Assembly (NCBI GenBank): GCA_000403495.2
Contig: KE159799.1
Location: 595,022-659,021 of the forward strand
Reading direction: 5' to 3'
DNA: 64,000 nucleotides
DNA from: Lachnospiraceae bacterium 10-1
Lineage (GTDB): Bacteria > Bacillota > Clostridia > Lachnospirales > Lachnospiraceae
The notes beneath the pieces are model-generated. The model was not told the DNA's origin. It did no database searches and worked only from the letters and a program-made list of their open reading frames with translations. The translations under genes were made by a program, and so were the position numbers. This document shows positions 35,415 through 44,137 of the stretch, piece by piece; the first letter of the stretch is position 1, and each line of letters opens with the position of its first letter.

Positions 35415-36440
35415 CTAAAGAATTTTCTTTAACTGGTCTATATCATCTTGTGTAGTGGACCAGCTTGTTACAAACCGGACAATCGTATGGGTTTCATCAT
35501 ACTTTTCCCAAAAGCTGAATTTTACCTTACTTTTCATTTTCTCCATTTGATCATTCTCTAAAACAATATACTGCTGATTGGTAGGGGAATCCCAAGGCAT
35601 CAGATACCCTTTTTCTTTCAGCATCCCTTTCAACTGCTCTGCCATATCAATTGCATGACGCCCTATTTTCCAATATAGTTCTTCCGTAAACAAAGCATCA
35701 AACTGTACGCCAAGAAGCCTTCCTTTCGCTAAAAGTGCACCATGCTGCTTTACCATTGTAATAAAATAAGAAGGAGCATTTTTCTTTGTAAATACAACTG
35801 CTTCCCCAAATAAAGCGCCGACTTTTGTGCCCCCAATATAAAACACATCACAGATTTTGGCAAGATCAGGCAGCGTCACATCTGTGCTTAAACTTGCCAG
35901 GCCATATCCCAGTCTTGCGCCGTCTAAAAATAATAGAATTTGATATTTCTTACAGATAGCAGAAATGCTTTCCAACTCCTCTTTTGCATACAATGTTCCA
36001 TACTCCGTAGGATGGGATAAATATACCATCCCCGGAAAAACCATGTGCTCATGAGTTTCATCTGCGTAAAACCTCTGTAAATATTCTTCTAATTCATTAG
36101 AAGCTATTTTTCCATTATGATGGGGAAGCTCCAGTACCTTATGTCCGGTATATTCAATTGCACCCGCTTCATGAATATTTATATGGCCTGTAGCGGCAGT
36201 TATTACTCCTTCATAGCTTTTCAGCAAGGTAGAAATAACAACAGCATTGGTCTGTGTGCCGCCAATTAGAAAGTAAACATCAGCCTCAGGACATTCACAT
36301 GCTTTACTGATCTTTTCCCGGGCACTGCTGCAATAAGAGTCGCTGCCATACCCTGACACTGCCTCCAAATTTGTTTCTAAAAGCATCTTCAGCACCTGTG
36401 GGTGGGCCCCTGTTGTATAGTCGTTCTCAAATGAAATCAT
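35415..36440 (-). CDS. Low-specificity L-threonine aldolase
   Basis: 341 residues, PLP-dependent beta-eliminating-lyase fold. SFENDYTTGAHPQVL start, LFLDGARLGYGLAS (PLP-contacting Asp), and DVFYIGGTKVGALFGEAVVF with the PLP-binding Lys in GGTK. Splits L-threonine or L-allo-threonine to glycine and acetaldehyde. The ATG overlaps the stop of the cohesin-like gene by one base (TAATG), so it ends the M60 operon although its metabolic link to it is not obvious; glycine/threonine from degraded mucin is one guess. Confidence 0.9.
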   Translation of the reverse strand: MISFENDYTTGAHPQVLKMLLETNLEAVSGYGSDSYCSSAREKISKACECPEADVYFLIGGTQTNAVVISTLLKSYEGVITAATGHINIHEAGAIEYTGHKVLELPHHNGKIASNELEEYLQRFYADETHEHMVFPGMVYLSHPTEYGTLYAKEELESISAICKKYQILLFLDGARLGYGLASLSTDVTLPDLAKICDVFYIGGTKVGALFGEAVVFTKKNAPSYFITMVKQHGALLAKGRLLGVQFDALFTEELYWKIGRHAIDMAEQLKGMLKEKGYLMPWDSPTNQQYIVLENDQMEKMKSKVKFSFWEKYDETHTIVRFVTSWSTTQDDIDQLKKIL

Positions 36441-37663
36441 TATCTTCTTCTCCTCCTTCCTGGCTTTCTTTTAACTTTACGCTTCTTTTTTCTCCGTTTC
36501 TTTTTCCTTCCTGCTGCCGGCATACTAAAGGATTTGACGAGAAAGAAAATTCCACCTGTAACAATAATAACTGCCAAGGCTATACCTGCTGCGATGATTA
36601 GATTTCTTTTCACATTTTTCCGGTTATCTACTGCTCCGCCATTTTCCTGATCCAGTAAAATCTCCGAATAGCCATCTTCTCCGCCTTCAATATAATCGTC
36701 TCCCAATATTCCTGCAAATAAACCACCCAAACTGCCTTCACCATTATTTCCGCTGTTTTCACCTGAAACCAAAATACTGGCCGGGCCATTTTCCGGAGAA
36801 ACCACCGATACCTTTCCATTCTCTTTTGTCTGGAATATACCGTTTCCTGGCTTAACTCCTATATTTCCCGTTCCACGGTTTCCTGTCCCGGTTAATCCTG
36901 CTGCCGCACTCATGTCAATAAGTCCTGCTCCCGGTTTTGTTCCTTTGATAATGGAAGAGGCAAGAAGCTGGGAAGCAGCCGGATCATTTACAAATCTGGT
37001 GGTATCATCATATAACCCCTGATTTCGATTGTCACTTGACGAATTACTGCTGCCCTGTGAGCCTCCCGTCGTATTGCCTGCTGAATCACTGCCCAAAGCT
37101 CCTCCATTATTGCTTCCTGAACCTGCTGTATTGCCTCCGGAAGATGTAGAATCATTTACCCCATTGCCAACCTTTATGTCCACAGACGCAGTCTCACCTT
37201 CTACCATCGGTGTTTTATCTCCATAAGAGCTGTTTGCTGTCTGAAAAGAATTCTGGCAATAACTAATATTGGCTGAAACTGTTTTTGACGCATCCACAGG
37301 CTGAAGCTGAACGCTTCCCAAATTCAACGTTTCCTCTGAAAACAGGCTTGTTGCAGAGGCCACATAAATATCCAGTCTTCCAGTATCTTCATTATACACA
37401 TAGCCATGTTCTGTCCCACTTAACTGCGCTGAAAACTGAAAGTCTACCGTAACCTTTTCCTGTCCATCGGCCTTTACCTCCAGCGACACCGCTACTGTAG
37501 TAATCTTTTCCTGAGGTGCATTGCTCATTTCCAGTGATACAGCTACTTTAGAGCCTTCCTGGCTTAGTTCTACCGAATCCTGTCCCGCTGCATTTACCTG
37601 CAGCGGAACAAGTAATCCCAGCATGGCCAGTCCCAAATATAATTTATTCTGAACCTGTTTCAC
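36440..37663 (-). CDS. Membrane-anchored surface protein with cohesin-like domain
   Basis: 407 residues. Signal peptide (1-26, ending VNAAG); a beta-rich domain (about 28-165) with VTVDFQFSAQ, DTGRLDIYVASATSLFSEETLNLGSVQLQPVD and AS-VDIKV strands that resembles a cohesin fold; a Gly/Ser/Asn-rich linker (168-225); a second low-complexity segment; a membrane helix (NLIIAAGIALAVIIVTGGIFFLV, about 355-378); and an extremely basic tail (KKKRRKKKRKVKRKPGRRRRR). Its start overlaps the M60 gene end by 20 nt. The pairing with a dockerin-bearing enzyme suggests it anchors that enzyme at the cell surface. Cohesin identity is inferred, not certain. Confidence 0.65.
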   Translation of the reverse strand: MKQVQNKLYLGLAMLGLLVPLQVNAAGQDSVELSQEGSKVAVSLEMSNAPQEKITTVAVSLEVKADGQEKVTVDFQFSAQLSGTEHGYVYNEDTGRLDIYVASATSLFSEETLNLGSVQLQPVDASKTVSANISYCQNSFQTANSSYGDKTPMVEGETASVDIKVGNGVNDSTSSGGNTAGSGSNNGGALGSDSAGNTTGGSQGSSNSSSDNRNQGLYDDTTRFVNDPAASQLLASSIIKGTKPGAGLIDMSAAAGLTGTGNRGTGNIGVKPGNGIFQTKENGKVSVVSPENGPASILVSGENSGNNGEGSLGGLFAGILGDDYIEGGEDGYSEILLDQENGGAVDNRKNVKRNLIIAAGIALAVIIVTGGIFFLVKSFSMPAAGRKKKRRKKKRKVKRKPGRRRRR

Positions 37664-40600
37664 TTTCTATCACCTGCCATTGTATGCTTGTATTATCTTC
37701 TGTATCTATACTGCTTTTTAAAGTAATCTGTTCCAATTCATCTGGTATTTTAAGAGGAAGCGTATCACTTACAATCCTTTGTCCTTCGTTAGTCAGTGCA
37801 TGATCTACGCGGTACAGTTGTGCCCGCACTGTCTGTCCTTTCAGGTCATTTGGAATTGCATCCGGCTCAATCCAGTAAATCCAGATTCCATCACTTACTT
37901 CACCCAGCATTCCATTTTCAGGCACATGTGCTAAAATAATCTGTTCTGACTTTAACACATTATCCTCGTCCACACCTCCTACAATATTTCCCTCCATATC
38001 ATAGAGAACTACCACATTATAGGCTGGATTTCCCTTGTAGCTTCCGGTAAAGATTAAAGAGCCTTTGGGAATCTTCTTTCCTGCCTCATAAGTATAATCA
38101 GCATTTAAAATTCCCACTGCGCCCTGCGTGCTTCCTTCTTTCACACCAAAGGATATGCTGTCTCCTGAAGGTCCTAACAAGTCAATTTCCGAAACACACA
38201 TCTTTGACTGTCCTACTGCCCTTAGTCTCACATAAGCCGCATCATAAGTAGCCACCCAGGGATCTTTATCCGCATTTTCAAAATAAACGGTCTGGCTTCC
38301 TGTCTTATTTTCAAAGTTTCCTGATTTTACTGTTGTCCATGTGGTTCCATCCACACTGATTTCAACTTCATAAGCACCAACAGGAGTTCCTGACTGAACC
38401 GTATATTTCAGTCCACATACTTCAAGCACCTGATTCATTTGAATCAAAACTTCTGCGTTCCTTCCTGCAGTCAGCCCTTCATAGCTATTCTTGTAATCAT
38501 TATCAAAAGCATCATAAATTGCTGATACTGTTTCAGGTGCGCAAGGATCTTCTTCTACTGCCTCTCCTGCTCCATCACTCATTGAAACCATATTTGTTGT
38601 TACAGTCCACATTGATTTCTCATGACTGCCATCATGAGAAATTCTCACATCTCCAACTTTTCTGCTGTTAGAACGATAGCCAAACTGATCCACCGCTGTA
38701 ACCTCATAGGTCATTACTCTGTTGTTGATTGTGGACACATGATCCACATAGGAATCCTCTGTACTAAATCCTATAACCTGCCTTACAGCCACGCCGTTTT
38801 CATAATGATATCTGGCAATTTCATATCCAAGGATTATTTCCTTGTTTGCCGCACTTTCAATAGAAATCGTTACTTCATTAGGAATTCTGCTGTCAACTTT
38901 TACCGTACTGCCGCTGCCTATCACGTCTCTTCCTTTGATCGTTCCGGCTGTACCATGTTCCATCTCATACACCCTTGCATCATCAGTAAGATAGTATAAA
39001 GCTCTTTCCTCTTTTTCAAACTGCCCTGCATAACTGATTGTTTCCGTATCAGGAACTAGTCCCCAGCGTATAAAGAACTCTGTCAGGTCCTTCTCTGCGG
39101 CCGCACATGCAAGACGCATAATATTCTGGTCTGCCCCGCCGTCAAGCCTTAAAATTCCTCTTGCTCTGGAAGGATCTCTGCTGTAGGAATCCACACGTGC
39201 AAAGAAAAGGTTCGCCTGCTGCTCCTGATAGCTGTCGTAAGTCTTATAATTGTATCCCCTGTCATAGGCAAGATGAAGCTGCCAGTACATAGCAAGGTGG
39301 GTAAACACATTAGAGGGTTTTCCTACTGTGCCAGAAGTTACTTTTTCGTATACATTTTCATAGTTAAAACGCACTGTGCTATTGCTGTCTTCTGATTTTG
39401 TCAATTGTGCAAAATAATTGTTTGTTACTTCTGCTATTGCATAGCTGCCCTGATTGATATTGTGTCCGATCTCATGACTGATTCCCCAGCCAAAATACCT
39501 TCCGCTTACATACCTTCCATCTGCATCCGCCTGTACAGGTACTGCCGAAGCCAGCCCTGGTACAGATCCCCATTCAATTCCAATATGATTTCCTGATGCA
39601 TACATAAACGCTCCGGCAAACATTCTCATATAACGAATGTTTAAATGCTGGGCAGGCAGCCGGTCTGTCGCCGGAACATCTGCCCCATCTCCAAGTCCTT
39701 TATGCTGATAAAACAGCGCCATCATATCTTCCATTGCTTTCAGTGACTGCTCCAACCGGTCTGCACGTTCCTGGGTGGTTCCTTTTCCCGTTCCTGCAAG
39801 AATCTGCTCTGCCGATACGGACAACATCATCTGATCCAAAACAATATCTGTTGCTCCAAGAATACAGTTCTGCTTTTCATAACTGCGGTTAACCTTACTG
39901 CCTTCGGGGGCTGTCTCATGTATCTGGCTATGCATTTTCTCTAAGGCTGCCACATGTTCTTCCAGTTCTTTTACATAATTCGTAATACGTTCCTTTCGTT
40001 CCAAAGGATCGGTAACTCCATAAAGATTCAGTACCGGTTCCCTGGCGCCTCCGCTTACCCTGACTGCATATCTGTCATTTTCATTATTGCCGGTGTATTG
40101 AATATAAAGTGCACCGCCGCCCTCGCAGGCAAGGCTCTGGATAGCCGGTATGGTAATCTCATTGCGTCCTACCTTTAAGGAAGCTACCTCCGACGCAAAA
40201 GCACCTGCTTCTGCATGGTACTGTGTGGCAATCAGCTTTAATGCCGAATTAGAGCCGGTTTTTAATTGATCATGTCCTACATAAACTACAATCTGCTCTC
40301 CTTCATAGGCAGTAACCCCAAGAGGCTGCCATGCATTTAAACCGCTGAATCCCAAATGACTATCTTTCGCTGCTGTTATTTTTGCGTTGATCTCAGTGAT
40401 ACCCTGAAAATCAGAAGTAAGCAGTCCTCTGGCATTATCCAGCTCTCTTTGAAGCATGGCTCTCTCCGGATGATATTCACCACTTTTTTCATCCTTGGTA
40501 TCCAGACGTTTCTGTAATGCGTCAATTATTGCTTCTGATACATTTTCCTTCAAAGTAGTGTGCAGATCGTCCCCATACAAGGCAAGAATATCATTTTCAA

Positions 40601-43208
40601 GACTATCATAATAATAAAAGTTTACTTCTGAAATGATAATATCTCTCTGGTTATTTCCTCTGGTAAAACCAAGTCTGATCTTATTGGCCTTAATTGGCTC
40701 TGCCAGCTTGATTAGATAATATTTTCTTCCATTTACATCGGTTCTTTGTAAAATAGATAAGTTCTTTGCAGCCACCCCGTCCGGATGCTCCTCATCATAA
40801 TAGTAAACATAGGCGCCGCTGTAATAGCCAATGTCTTCCACTTCTGCAAAAGTAATATAATTCATTTCATAATAATCATCCAGGGTAAACAAAAGTCCCT
40901 TTGAGGCAGCAGGATAGCTTGCTCCATCATCCCAGTCAAGCACCTGATAGTAAGATGCGGCGTCCTTATCTACTGTTCCAAAAGCGCTGCTTTTATCGCT
41001 ATCCAAAGAACTTGACACCATTGAGCCTCTTCCATGAGTTACACTAACAATATGCGCACTTACCGCTCCCTTTCCATTGGACACATTAATCAGCTTATAC
41101 TCCGGCATCTGTGCAGGTTTAATAGTAATCGTCCGTGCTTCTGAATGAATGGACGGATTACTTTCTCCCAATTCATTTACTCCTGTCACATAAATATCAT
41201 ACTTAGTTTCATCCTTTAAGTTTGAAATCACATATCTATTCTGGGTAATACCTGTAACTTTAGTGTAAGAGGTTTCTCCCTCTGCCTTATAATAAACATT
41301 ATAAAAATCCGTATCTTCCATGTTCTTCCAGCTAAGAACAATTCTGCAGTAGCCCCCTGAAGCCTTCAAATTATCCGGTGCATCAGGCTTACCGGAAATA
41401 ACAGGGCTTACCGTTCCCGGGCTGCAAAAGCCGCTGGTCCATGTTCCGTTTACAGATTGAACACTTACTTCATAAATCTCACCATTTTTCAACCGGCTTC
41501 CCAGAAAGGACTTAACCTCCAACTGATTGGATGTTACACGTCTTATTTCCGACTCACCCTGGTAACTGATTTTTACTTCATAGCCGGTGACATTAACCTG
41601 GTTATCCCAATTCACACTGAAGGACTTGTTTGCTCCGGTCAAAGTAAGTCCCTTTGGCACATACATGGTAGGTGCAGGAATCCGGTTTTCGGTGTCATTT
41701 AAAAATTCCACTCTGGAAATTTCCGCCAGATTTCCTCCGTTTTTCATTCCGGTAATCATTAAAATTACCTTTTTAACCGCAATCTGCCCTCCCAAATCAA
41801 TGGTAAGCATTTGGTTTTGCTCCTGCTGCGGCGCCATGCGGCTTCTTGACAACATCTGTCCATTTTCTATGATAAAGGGAATTTCTTCACCTTCTTTGGT
41901 TGTTACGGTAAGGGTTCCATTTTCAATGGTATTTTCTCCCATAGAAAATGCAATTTGTTCTACTTTTTGTGAATCCTTACTGCCGCCTGATAAATTGAAT
42001 CCGATTTCTACCGGCGCAGACTCAGAAATCTCCGTTCCGTCTATATTCTGCAGTTTTACCACACTGCCATTTTCCTGCAAAAGTTCCCCAACATCTCCTG
42101 ATACCTGGGTGCTTTCTGTGTTAACATTCACCTGCACCGCATCAGAAGGAAGCCTGCTGTACAACACAGCCTGCGTATCCGTATTTTCATTAATTTTTGC
42201 CCTGCTATTGGCATAATACTGCAGGTCCACCAGATCTGTCTGGCCATCTTTATTTAGGTCCGTAGGGTTTGTATCCGGATTTCCTGCTAGAACTCCATCA
42301 TTTCCCCTGCTGATCGCCTTCATAATGGCATCCTTATCCAGTTCATCAATCTTTCCATCTCTGTTAACATCACCAATCAACAATACCCCCGGGTGAGGTG
42401 AATCCTTTGTATAAGCAATTCCATCCAGTTCTATAAAACCAGTATAAATTTCTGCTGTCTTAATATCTCCGTCCACCTGAATATCCTGCTCATAAGTAAG
42501 GAAGCCAAATTCTGTACGTGAATCTGCTTTTTCTGATATCTTTAAATGATAAGAACCTGATGGAAGTTCATCAAATAATAAAAAATGTTTCTCAGAATTG
42601 CTTTCAAGAATCACTTCCCTGCTGTCTGCTCCTTCTAATGAAACCGTCAAATAGATGCATTTACCCTGCGCAGTAGGAAGGGCATTCATTAAAACAACTT
42701 CAATTCCTCCCTTTCCGCTGACAGCAGCCTGCTTTTCATTCCAGTCATCCTTTCCATCTAAAGACTGCGTCGTCTTGGGAGATGTACTTGGAACAGGGCT
42801 TGTACTTGGCTCTGCACTTGGGCTGGGGCTTACACTTGGGCTGGAGCTTACACCAATATCCGCTGTGGGACTAGGAGTAAACTTTGTATCAGCGCTTGGG
42901 CTTACCTCCGCACTTGCACTAGGGCTTACCTCCGGATTTATACTTGGAGTAACAGTAGGACTTTCTTCCGGATTTGCACTCGCCATTGGGCTTGCACCCA
43001 CCACCGGGCTTGTGCTGGCAGCAGTTCCTGAAATTGTTCCTGCTTTCACCTCTGATTGATTTTCTTCTTCCGTTTTCTGGCTGTCTGTGCCTGTATCTTC
43101 CAGTGCAGTCCTGAATAAATCCGTTCCGCTCGTTTCTGCTGCACGAACCGGAAGGATGCACGTTGCGATCAGACAAAATGCAGCCAGCCATGCTGTCATT
43201 CGTTTCAT
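37644..43208 (-). CDS. Giant secreted M60-like (enhancin-type) metallopeptidase with dockerin, FN3 and discoidin-type modules
   Basis: 1854 residues; start at 43208 with AAGGAG 7 nt upstream. Order: signal peptide (1-24); Pro/Ser/Thr-rich linker (60-145); beta domain; a type-I dockerin (278-338) with two Ca-binding loops, GDVNRDGKIDELD and TDLNKDGQTDLVD; two FN3 domains (about 511-605, 606-697); a discoidin-like carbohydrate-binding region (705-870); M60 catalytic region with GISHEIGHN (HEIGH at 1245-1249) and downstream Glu1260 in AEVTNN; a C-terminal discoidin-like domain (about 1640-1760) and a tail. M60 enzymes cleave O-glycosylated mucin-type proteins (family knowledge). No LPXTG anchor; anchoring may be through the cohesin-like neighbour. 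Confidence 0.9.
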   Translation of the reverse strand: MKRMTAWLAAFCLIATCILPVRAAETSGTDLFRTALEDTGTDSQKTEEENQSEVKAGTISGTAASTSPVVGASPMASANPEESPTVTPSINPEVSPSASAEVSPSADTKFTPSPTADIGVSSSPSVSPSPSAEPSTSPVPSTSPKTTQSLDGKDDWNEKQAAVSGKGGIEVVLMNALPTAQGKCIYLTVSLEGADSREVILESNSEKHFLLFDELPSGSYHLKISEKADSRTEFGFLTYEQDIQVDGDIKTAEIYTGFIELDGIAYTKDSPHPGVLLIGDVNRDGKIDELDKDAIMKAISRGNDGVLAGNPDTNPTDLNKDGQTDLVDLQYYANSRAKINENTDTQAVLYSRLPSDAVQVNVNTESTQVSGDVGELLQENGSVVKLQNIDGTEISESAPVEIGFNLSGGSKDSQKVEQIAFSMGENTIENGTLTVTTKEGEEIPFIIENGQMLSRSRMAPQQEQNQMLTIDLGGQIAVKKVILMITGMKNGGNLAEISRVEFLNDTENRIPAPTMYVPKGLTLTGANKSFSVNWDNQVNVTGYEVKISYQGESEIRRVTSNQLEVKSFLGSRLKNGEIYEVSVQSVNGTWTSGFCSPGTVSPVISGKPDAPDNLKASGGYCRIVLSWKNMEDTDFYNVYYKAEGETSYTKVTGITQNRYVISNLKDETKYDIYVTGVNELGESNPSIHSEARTITIKPAQMPEYKLINVSNGKGAVSAHIVSVTHGRGSMVSSSLDSDKSSAFGTVDKDAASYYQVLDWDDGASYPAASKGLLFTLDDYYEMNYITFAEVEDIGYYSGAYVYYYDEEHPDGVAAKNLSILQRTDVNGRKYYLIKLAEPIKANKIRLGFTRGNNQRDIIISEVNFYYYDSLENDILALYGDDLHTTLKENVSEAIIDALQKRLDTKDEKSGEYHPERAMLQRELDNARGLLTSDFQGITEINAKITAAKDSHLGFSGLNAWQPLGVTAYEGEQIVVYVGHDQLKTGSNSALKLIATQYHAEAGAFASEVASLKVGRNEITIPAIQSLACEGGGALYIQYTGNNENDRYAVRVSGGAREPVLNLYGVTDPLERKERITNYVKELEEHVAALEKMHSQIHETAPEGSKVNRSYEKQNCILGATDIVLDQMMLSVSAEQILAGTGKGTTQERADRLEQSLKAMEDMMALFYQHKGLGDGADVPATDRLPAQHLNIRYMRMFAGAFMYASGNHIGIEWGSVPGLASAVPVQADADGRYVSGRYFGWGISHEIGHNINQGSYAIAEVTNNYFAQLTKSEDSNSTVRFNYENVYEKVTSGTVGKPSNVFTHLAMYWQLHLAYDRGYNYKTYDSYQEQQANLFFARVDSYSRDPSRARGILRLDGGADQNIMRLACAAAEKDLTEFFIRWGLVPDTETISYAGQFEKEERALYYLTDDARVYEMEHGTAGTIKGRDVIGSGSTVKVDSRIPNEVTISIESAANKEIILGYEIARYHYENGVAVRQVIGFSTEDSYVDHVSTINNRVMTYEVTAVDQFGYRSNSRKVGDVRISHDGSHEKSMWTVTTNMVSMSDGAGEAVEEDPCAPETVSAIYDAFDNDYKNSYEGLTAGRNAEVLIQMNQVLEVCGLKYTVQSGTPVGAYEVEISVDGTTWTTVKSGNFENKTGSQTVYFENADKDPWVATYDAAYVRLRAVGQSKMCVSEIDLLGPSGDSISFGVKEGSTQGAVGILNADYTYEAGKKIPKGSLIFTGSYKGNPAYNVVVLYDMEGNIVGGVDEDNVLKSEQIILAHVPENGMLGEVSDGIWIYWIEPDAIPNDLKGQTVRAQLYRVDHALTNEGQRIVSDTLPLKIPDELEQITLKSSIDTEDNTSIQWQVIESETGSE

Positions 43209-43242
43209 ACATCTTCTCCTTTTCTTTTGCTGCTTTATAAGT

Positions 43243-43866
43243 TTAATATAAGGATGACTTGGGAAATGCCCCATCCTTATGTTTACATTTGCAGGATCGT
43301 AATAATTGCTCCTTCACTGTCTTCAGTTGTATTCTAAGTTCTTCCTCTGAAATATCAGTTCCTGTAATTCCGAAAACCGCAAACATTGCAGAGGCTGCCT
43401 GTAATTCAGGATTATCTATGGTAAATTCCCCTGCTGCCACCCCCTCCTTCAAAAGGGCAGTCAGTCCTTTTGTCTGCCGGTAATAGTTTTTTAAACGTAT
43501 TTGGTCTCTAAAAAAACGGACTTCTTCTTTCTTTTCAAAAAGAACTCCCGTTTCCTTCTTTTCATTTACAAAACAGGCTTCGCATAATGCAAATATTTTA
43601 TCAATACGATCACTTACAGCTATTTCATGTCTGTTTATAAGATCGGTCACCAATGGCTCCCATTCCTTGTCATCTTCCTCTAAAACTGCCTCCATCAAAA
43701 GCTTTTTACTTTTGTAATAATGTAAAATTGTTCCCCGAACGACTCCCTCTTCTATAGCAATATCATCTATCGTAGCTCCGTGAAATCCCTTTTCCAGAAA
43801 AACCTTTCGGGCCGATTTTAAGATCCGCTGCCTGCGCAGTCCGGTATCGTTGATTCTTTTCGGCAT
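43243..43866 (-). CDS. TetR-family repressor of the M60 operon
   Basis: 207 residues. HTH: RRQRILKSARKVFLEKGFHGATIDDIAIEEGVVRGTILHYYKSKKLLMEAV. The helical C-terminal domain ends in a Lys/Cys stretch. It lies 34 nt upstream of the M60 gene on the same strand, so it heads the operon. A 23-bp palindrome covers the -35 element of its own promoter, making autoregulation very plausible. Inducer unknown. Confidence 0.88.
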   Translation of the reverse strand: MPKRINDTGLRRQRILKSARKVFLEKGFHGATIDDIAIEEGVVRGTILHYYKSKKLLMEAVLEEDDKEWEPLVTDLINRHEIAVSDRIDKIFALCEACFVNEKKETGVLFEKKEEVRFFRDQIRLKNYYRQTKGLTALLKEGVAAGEFTIDNPELQAASAMFAVFGITGTDISEEELRIQLKTVKEQLLRSCKCKHKDGAFPKSSLY

Positions 43867-43903
43867 ATTATTCCTTCCTTCTTATTTTTACACAACTAAT
43901 TTT

Positions 43904-43935
43904 ATTATATTTCTTATTGACTTTTTGTCAATAAG
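43904..43935 (-). promoter_or_regulatory. Consensus promoter with overlapping palindromic operator, TetR-M60 operon
   Basis: Minus strand: -35 TTGACA (43931-43926), 16-nt spacer, -10 TATAAT (43909-43904). The perfect inverted repeat CTTATTGAC-AAAAA-GTCAATAAG (43913-43935) covers the -35 and most of the spacer, the right place for a TetR operator that blocks RNA polymerase. Confidence 0.85.
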
Positions 43936-43991
43936 AGAAACTGCGGCTTTTTTAACACTTCAAAACAGTTTCCTTCCTCCTTCAAAAACAC

Positions 43992-44055
43992 TTGACATTG
44001 CTTTTGCTTAGCAATTAAGCCGGCAGGCTTAATTGCTTTTGCTTACCTGTATAAT
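43992..44055 (+). promoter_or_regulatory. Split promoter of the pore-former-like gene: perfect -35 and -10 separated by a 35-bp duplication
   Basis: TTGACA at 43992-43997 and TATAAT at 44050-44055 are 52 nt apart. ATTGCTTTTGCTTA occurs at 43997-44010 and again at 44032-44045. Removing one repeat plus the intervening 21 nt (35 bp in all) leaves exactly TTGACA-N17-TATAAT. The segment also contains a perfect 11-bp palindrome arm pair (GCAATTAAGCC-GGCA-GGCTTAATTGC, 44011-44036). In the present state only a poor -35 lies 16-18 nt before the -10. Confidence 0.8.
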
Positions 44056-44137
44056 AGGATTCAGGCAACAGTTAACAAAGACAGGTAATCTTCACTTTGA
44101 TACCCTGACTGCAAAAAGCTTTTATGGAGGAATGGAA

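Noticed and set aside
42780..43010. Repeats of ACTTGGGCT-like units considered as a CRISPR or minisatellite
   Set aside because: They encode the Ser/Pro/Ala linker of the M60 protein in frame and have no spacer structure.
41587..43059. Plus-strand frames opposite the M60 gene, including a repetitive Leu/Gly-rich one
   Set aside because: They are the complement of the Pro/Ser-rich linker and FN3 region; their repetitiveness reflects the PSPSA-type coding repeats.
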